64,000 bases of DNA. It comes from Ligula intestinalis. Its lineage: Eukaryota; Platyhelminthes; Cestoda; Diphyllobothriidea; Diphyllobothriidae. The position numbers and the translations under genes are program-made. Positions 57,740 through 64,000 of this stretch are shown piece by piece. Location of the stretch: the NCBI GenBank assembly GCA_036362985.1, contig JAYGXS010000001.1, positions 36,068,847 to 36,132,846 on the forward strand. The letters run 5' to 3'. Below the pieces are notes generated by a model. The model searched no databases, was not told the origin of the DNA, and saw only the letters and a program-made list of their open reading frames with translations. Position 1 is the first letter of the stretch, and every line of letters begins with the position of its first letter.

Positions 57740-59010
57740 CTTTACCACAGCAACCTGAGGTCGAATGCGTGATCTAGAGTTCTGGTTTTATTCCTTAGCC
57801 TCTGTGGATCGCAGGAGACGCCCGGTGGTCGCACGAAGTACGACTTTAAATGCAGTCCCCGGGTCCATCGCATGGACGGTATCCATCGGATGCTTTGAGA
57901 TTGAACTCCTGCGTCAATTGTCTCATGCGAGATCCTAAATTTGATCTTTGCATGTGCCTCGTTCCTAGGCTTAACTAGTGATTCTCTATCTTTGGGGTTT
58001 TCGACTATGGCACAACTGTCATCCATGTATGGTCTAAAGAAGGCAGTTTTTTGTATAGACCAACCGTGGACAACATTTTGCCTTAGTAGAGGACCCCAAA
58101 GACAGAGAATTGATGCGCACATTTCCCTAGTTTCATTTCTATTCAGAAGAAACGAAAGTTGGTTTTATGCCTGTTTTATAGAGCCACTAGAATCTGTTTT
58201 TCGAATACAATTGATGAAGTTATCGGTTCCTGCAAAATTTATTACTGGAAACAGGTATCCGGCAAAATAAACCAGACAACCCTCTTGAAATTTCCCTGCT
58301 AAAAAAATTCATTTAGTATCTTCCTCCGTTTCAATGGTGATAATGTGTGCAAAGTGATGAAGCGAGGGCTTTGCTACACGATCGAACGAACGTACATCAA
58401 CTGTTAAATGTTGTCCATGTACACAATAAGTAAGTAAGGTCAGTAAGGGCAACTAAAACATTCTGTCTATGCACGCCAAATCAAATTGTATTTATGAGTT
58501 AAGATTAAGATGCAAGCACATTTGGCGCACGCAATGGCAGTTGGCAACGCAGTCAGTCCTACATATACCGAAGTGGTTGTTCAAGGCACAAAATAATTTA
58601 CCCAAATGTTCAATCACAAAGCACCCGCTCGATACTGGCCATATGGTGGACCCAAGGACTGCATTTAAGGTCGTACTGAGGGTGATGACCGGGCGTCTCC
58701 TGCGATTCGCTAAGGCTGTTGGAATGGGAAGAAGGAATGTAAGCCGGAACTCTGGATCACGTGATCAACTTCTCGTTGTCGTGGTCAGGATAAATAATGG
58801 ACGTTACCCCCCCCCCCATTCGCACTCCCGACCTCACGCGCCCCCTCCTTCCCCCACATGATCGACTGCTGCCCTATCTTTGACCCCCTTTTAATCACGC
58901 TCGGCGGGTTTTCACTGTAACCTAGCCTGCCTTGTTTTGATAACTGAAACCCCCACTACTACTTTCCCTCACAATGCGCACTCGCATCCTACTGCTTCAC
59001 TCATATTTCT
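57740..59010. mobile_element. Penelope-like element, inverted partial copies, family E
   Basis: Minus part (58122-57742): RT motif C FRPYMDDSCAIVENPKDRES (Asp pair intact), AHAKIKFRISHE, then a jump to the tail KTRTLDHAFDLRLLW. Plus part (58600-59010): HPLDTGHMVDPRTAFKVVLR, RLLRFAKAVGM, then the non-coding end. The tail (57770-57870 minus, 58620-58720 plus) is thus present in both orientations. Intervening 58120-58500 is unassigned. Confidence 0.65.
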
Positions 59011-59269
59011 TCCATTGAGTAGGCAAGAGAAGGTTGATTGAGAAAGCAGGCCAATTTTTACAATAGCTTTCCTCTATTAGAAATAACACACCCGTATCCA
59101 TCATAGGTAAACACCGCACACATCGGTTTTCTTAAACTATTTAAACTGAACCCTATTAGCCTCGATTGAGGCATTTATTCATCTTAAGTAAGCGACATCT
59201 GTTAAAAAAAGGTGAACAACAGCTCTTCTTGATAAATTTCTATGCCTTTTCGTTCGTGTCCTCATCCGG

Positions 59270-60537
59270 TCATTCCTCTGTCTCTCTAGTAAATATTTTG
59301 TCAGTTGTAGGATAAGAATGATTTTCGTGAGGATAAGAGGAAATTTGCAGCTCGTATACCTTGAGTTGAGAGCGCCAGATTTGGCTGCCGTCTATCCAGT
59401 TACGCAAATTTGGGTGTAGTGCCTGGCATAATCGAACCAGAAAAAAAACATTGTTTTCAGCCCGCCAAGTATCCAGTTCCTGTGTTAAATAGGAAAATGT
59501 ATGGACTGTGAATGGCGAAAAGTTGCCCGAAGTCAAAAGTTCACATGCTCAGACGGAAAATGCGCCTATGCAACATAAATACTAATCAATTGAACTAAGC
59601 AGTCGCTAATACGGATAAATAAATAAAAGCTGCCTTAGTAGTTTGTTTCATAAAGGGGCGGCAGCTTTCACGCCACCGTTCCTTAACATTAACGTAATAA
59701 AAAAGCTATAAACACTTATATGTAAGCCAGCAAGCCATCAGTATATTAAAAAATAAGTTTTTATTAGCTGGTAAGCTCGAGCGAAATCACTGCACTTAGA
59801 TTGAATGATGATTATTGTAATAGCACCTAGCGAAGCATACTACTCTTGCTTCAGCTGACTCCAAGTTTTTGAAAACTGAAACACCAATCCTATGTATAAA
59901 CCTCTGGTCGTCTTAAATCATCACGTCAGTTTGGGATTCATGTAGGTTTGAGCAGTTTAGGCTGTAATTTTAAGGAAGACCGCTTGGAGCAGCTGTATAC
60001 CGTTAGACGTGCAATTTTGAAATTCCATATTTATTGTCACGTATAAATTGTTTGTTAAGGTGAAAGAAAACGCTGACATTTTCATTACTCAGGGAGTATT
60101 AAGGTCACAATCTGTCTCACTTTTTGGCTCCGGAAGTTTTCCTATTCCCTTCTGCAGGTATTATTAATAAAAAGACTTCCATATAAACTTTTTTCCACTT
60201 TGCCTAAACTTTTTTTATCCAGGCATACCACTTTCCCATCCATGACCTGATTGTAACCGGTTCCGGGTGACCAAGCATCCAGTGGCCGAAACTGGAGCCT
60301 TCGAGGCATGACGATAGCCTTATTTATATAAGGCATACACAGATAACAGAAGGCGAAGTATAACGGTGGTAGGCTGAACAAAAGACGGCGACTCCAATAT
60401 AAAGTTTTCCTAAATGTCTGTTCGTCAGGCCATGTCAGGTTTATCAAGGGAAATAAAGGCAAACGGCTTTGAAGTCCTTTCGTGTAGGCGTCTACAGGGA
60501 AGTAGGCATGTTCCTCCAGTAGGCCGTATGCCCCCAT
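59270..60537 (-). CDS. Candidate two-exon gene, small membrane protein of unknown function
   Basis: Minus strand. Upstream exon 60537 down to about 60225: MGAYGLLEEHAYFPVDAYTK, PDEQTFRKTLYWSRRLLF, then a hydrophobic segment SLPPLYFAFCYLCM (one likely membrane span), RRLQFRPLDAWSPGTGYN. A donor GTG|GTATGC near the MDGKV codons keeps phase 0. Downstream exon 59479-59270: acceptor CCTATTTAACACAG|GAACTGG, reading ELDTWRAENNVFFLVRLCQA, WIDGSQIWRSQLKVYELQIS and ending ETEE with a stop. Composition looks like real protein, and acceptor quality is good. I do not recognise the family, and a link between the two exons is inferred. The single-exon reading of the first part stops at 60142. Confidence 0.4.
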
Positions 60538-60779
60538 GTTTAAAATTATTCTAGAAAATGGGGATTAACAGCAATTTAGTACAGCACTACAGAGGACTAC
60601 GATAACATTTGAATGAAAATGTTTCAAAGACCAAAATATATTATCTGCTTATTTTTTTTCTACATACTTTTCGTGAGTGCACAAATAAATTAAATACTTG
60701 GGAGACAGGCATGCCATAAAATGTAATTTGAAGGAAAGCAACCTTTGAGAAAATAGGGTAATGTTATTAAGTAAATATT

Positions 60780-60990
60780 TGAAGCTGGGTCCACAGGTCA
60801 TCTTCAGACTTGAGAAGGTGTGCAGTTAACAATTAAAATTTAAAAAATTTCTGGTTCAATTATATAGTCATCTGGTGTAAGCGCTAATTAGCAGATGCAA
60901 TTTATGTCAGTCCATGTTGGACAAATTACTAGTCGTACTAGCGAAAATGCTAATTGGCAACTATAAATTGCGTCACTCCGTCACGAAAAA
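60780..60990 (-). repeat. PLE terminal fragment, family C
   Basis: Minus strand CTGAAGA (60807-60801), stem II GACCTGTGGACCCAG; the GAAA is lost (CAAA). The flank 'gctaattagcagatgcaatt' resembles 8197-8215 of the 7.9 kb copy. Confidence 0.5.
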
Positions 60991-61934
60991 TAATGATCAG
61001 TTGCGTTAAACGTTAAACCATATTGATCGGCTGTCGCCTCTTCCATATTTCTTTGAAATGTTTGTACATTCCGTCCAGCTCGATATGTCAGTCGATGCAT
61101 GAATAATCGGAGTGCATCGTCTCAATTGAATTCAACATAAATTCCAAATTCCAAAAAGACGAATGAAAAGGTCATAATGGTGGCGCTTGTTACATATGAA
61201 GTTGTGTATTTTTGAAATGCAGTATACACAGGAAAAAAAGTTATTTTGGATACAATTTTTTTATAAATTCTCGTATCTTTTCGTTTTACGTAAATTTTAA
61301 CATCTTATATGGACTTACATTTTCCATGTCTGTGTTATCTCTATGAAAACTTCAAATGCGGCTTTGTGCGCAGACGAAGAGAATGGCCACGACTGAAAAA
61401 AGATTATATAAGTTAACCATCATCAGTGACAGCATTGAGTAACTTGTGGATAGACGATTCAAAAAACATTAAAATCAAGGTTAATAAGAATTTCGTGATA
61501 AGAGACTTTGGTAAAAAAACATTAAAATTGTTTGGGAAAAAGATATGAAATGGTATGAGTTGCAACTTTAACAACCAGTATGTAATTAATCCCTTCCCAG
61601 CAAACACGTTTGAATTGTTAAAGAGTTACTCATGTATTTAAAAGCATAGTTTACTTCAATGACCTAGTCCGAATTTTATAGCTGACTTAAAGTGTGCTTA
61701 AACAAGATCCTTTATGAAACTGGGTAGGTTTACAATATTTTACAGCACAAGCCTCCCTACGCTATTTTTTGAAGGCTTTAGGTAAGCTAATAAAATATGT
61801 CGGAACGTTACAAGGTATGTGTTGCATTAAATAGGTATTTCTAGGGTTATTAGAAAACAAGTCCGATGCTTATTGTAAAAGATCGCTTTCAATTAGACCA
61901 TTGGAGCGTAGATATTCGAGTAATCCCGTCAGTT
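60991..61934. other. Intergenic AT-rich DNA
   Basis: No gene or further repeat boundary recognised. Confidence 0.4.
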
Positions 61935-62580
61935 GGTAATTTACCGAAACAAGAGTTTTATTTTCCTGAGGTTTCGGATTCGGTCGAGAATCCTTAATCA
62001 AAGGCATTTATAAGAAAGTCGGAGCCATGCGCAGATAAGGATGGTACATACGAAGAGTGCACGGTGTTTATAGTTCGTAGCGGTCATCCACGTGCGTACT
62101 ATAATTACCTGTTCCTGCAGTCACCGATTGGGGTCTCAATTGTTGCGGTGATGGCTCATTAATTGCCGCTATTTTCTTATTCGTGTCGGATGCGGGCTTG
62201 GTAATTGCGCAAAAAGTATGCTAGCTGTCGTCCGAGTTGTTGCCCGGTCCTTATCACGTGACTGATTCTCTTGCTCAGGCAACCTCTCGTTACGCAATAT
62301 GGGAATGCCAAATCACTGCGCTTGTTGATGGACTGGGGGTTTAAGAACCATGACTGGAGCAGCTCGTGGCTTACGCGGTTGTCACCTCTTGCGAGGATTT
62401 TGGCCTCGTTAAACTTTCAAGTATCATCCCTATCTGCGCATGGCTCAGACTATCTTATCATTACCTATGATTAAGGATTCTCGACAGGATCCTAAACGTC
62501 GGGAAAATAAGACTCTTGTTCCAGTGATCGCATCTTCTTCTTTTGAACTGCTTCCTGGAGCTTGTATGCTCACCTGTATA
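61935..62580. mobile_element. PLE-derived element with inverted ends, family A
   Basis: The left arm (61948-62035, minus orientation) and right arm (62430-62575, plus) are reverse complements around the terminal repeat. The centre (62040-62415) carries the minus-strand C-terminal tail and 3' non-coding sequence. Same design as 41455-41845 but with a longer centre. Both arms have the hammerhead-like hairpin with position 8 changed to U; GAAA is intact on the left and reads TAAA on the right (62493-62496). Confidence 0.7.
62457..62530 (+). ncRNA. Hammerhead-like structure, family A
   Basis: Stem I ATTAC (62460-62464) with GTGAT (62524-62528), five pairs with one G-U; core CTATGATTAA; stem II GGATTC...; TAAAC instead of GAAAC. 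Core positions 3 and 8 are A and U. Confidence 0.4.
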
Positions 62581-64000
62581 AGTAATTTACTTTAAGAAAA
62601 CCACCTTAATCGAATTCATCTTCAGCATCGTTTGACAGCAAAGAATGAACTCATCAAATAAAATATGTATTTGTTTTTATCTTTTCGCAGTAACGAGGCT
62701 ATCACACAATATGATAGGGATCTTTTTACAACGAACGGCAGAGCACTGCATTCTCTTGAACAGCAATACATCTGTTATTAACACTGTCGTAAGGTAATGG
62801 CACGTCGCAAACTACAGTGTTGTGTACTGCTTCAAATGTTCCTCCTAGCAGAACAGAAAATTGACAGTTTCATTTAGGGTCTACTTCAGCTTATTTTTAC
62901 ATAACTGTCCACTTCCTTCAAAGCAGAAGCAGGTTTCGTTTAACTCATTTCCCAAATATAACGCAGTCTTTTTCATTTAGTTTATGTTTAAGTGGTTTAG
63001 CTTAAATTAATAGTTGTTGCCTTTTTGGCGATATGCAATTGCTTTTTTGACTTCGGAGCTTTTGTGAGTATAAAAAATGGGAAAAAGCAGACCTTTAATC
63101 TGCATAGACATAGAATTGATACGAAGTCTATATGGAGGTGATACATAGCTCTTATAGCGTTGATGTAGTGTTTATATTGAGTTCATATAAAGTCGATATA
63201 GTCGTCGATTGTATCCAATTGGGCTCTATTGGGTCTTCGTTTTTCCTATCGGTTGTCATGTTCTTATTCTAATTATCGTGCGCAAATATTTTGTTGTTTA
63301 ACTAATAAGTCCAATCATCTTCCACATTTATACACCCTGCGTTTTCTCTTTCCCCTGATACGTCAGATCCATTTAACTTCTATTACTACCAATCCCATTT
63401 TAGAACAGCATGGGGTTTTCGCGTGCTGTAATAGACCGTAACTGTAACCTTTACCGAACGTAGGTATTCTAGTTGACAATGCATTCGCAAATGTTTTCGG
63501 GTATTTATTGAAAGTATAAGGAGTAAGACATGCAAGAGTTCTCGACCAACTCTTGTTGAGCTCAATTATGCCTTTAGTGTACTAGGTTCCGTTATCATTA
63601 CACGGTGTGACTTCGAAATGATGCCTGTCTTAAGTTATCTTAGTCAAATTAATTGTGAACCTTTATCAACTTATTTCTATAAGCGCCCAATAGGTTGACT
63701 TGCTAAGAACTCACAAGCTTGAATCAGATAACCAAGATGCCATTTCAGCAAAATGATAAGAATTCTCGTTATGCTGTCAGGTTTACTAGATCGCGTGAAT
63801 ATTAAATAAAGAATGAAAACTGGTCTGTATGCCTTCTGATACTCAAAAGTGGACCTCTATGAGCATAAACCTTCAAGCTTTCAATTATATCCTGGTTGAT
63901 GATAATGGTCCATTGGTGTACGTTGCAAGATAGGTATAGTATTATTTTTCGAACACAGGCCTTTTTTATTAGGTACATAAACCCATAGAGTGCAGTTAGT
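62581..64000. other. Intergenic to window end
   Basis: AT-rich; no gene, RNA or repeat recognised. Confidence 0.4.

Noticed and set aside
1..64000. CRISPR array, bacterial operons, rRNA genes
   Set aside because: No regularly spaced repeats, Shine-Dalgarno-led gene runs or rRNA-like blocks were seen; the window is eukaryotic.

Overview
This is a repeat-rich, gene-poor metazoan nuclear window. Coding exons are short, separated by long introns and bounded by GT/AG sites. Most recognisable sequence is decayed mobile DNA: many Penelope-like element (PLE) relics, one full-length hAT transposon and tRNA-derived SINE-like repeats. The density of GIY-YIG-bearing PLEs would suit a lophotrochozoan, perhaps a flatworm such as a large tapeworm. 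That placement is inference; no marker here fixes the species.

Host genes. (1) Minus strand 4905-6224: a 439-codon exon for a type II membrane protein whose ectodomain resembles the start of the M13 (neprilysin/ECE) family. (2) Plus strand 25761-54192: a six-exon gene whose splice phases all agree and give a 446-residue PDZ protein of the synaptopodin-2 type. It has an N-terminal PDZ domain, two SRGANMF motifs, a polyproline run and a PTWRPVKFN tail. Its third intron is about 18 kb. (3) Minus strand 59270-60537: a weaker two-exon candidate for a small membrane protein of unknown function.

Mobile DNA by region. 3.2-3.7 kb: PLE tail. 7.9-10.0 kb: two PLE relics. 11.9-14.8 kb: an inverted PLE composite plus a second decayed copy. 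15.7-16.4 kb: a dispersed repeat, also found at 55.2-55.95 kb. 16.4-19.15 kb: the best PLE copy, with N-terminal region and reverse transcriptase but no GIY-YIG end. 19721-23378: a complete but broken hAT element with terminal inverted repeats and an 8-bp target duplication. 39.7-52.2 kb: a run of PLE relics in the introns of the PDZ gene, almost all antisense to it. 53.3-62.6 kb: several inverted PLE fragments, SINEs and low-complexity DNA.

The most striking non-protein signal is a recurring hammerhead-ribozyme-like core (CUGANGA, hairpin, GAAA) at the terminal-repeat end of the PLEs. At least four families with different stem II sequences carry it, about nineteen recognisable copies in all. 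One family has replaced the conserved C3-G8 core pair, often by A-U. Hammerheads in PLE terminal repeats are known in general; the families here, the core substitution and the overlap with an ORF start are the parts worth checking.
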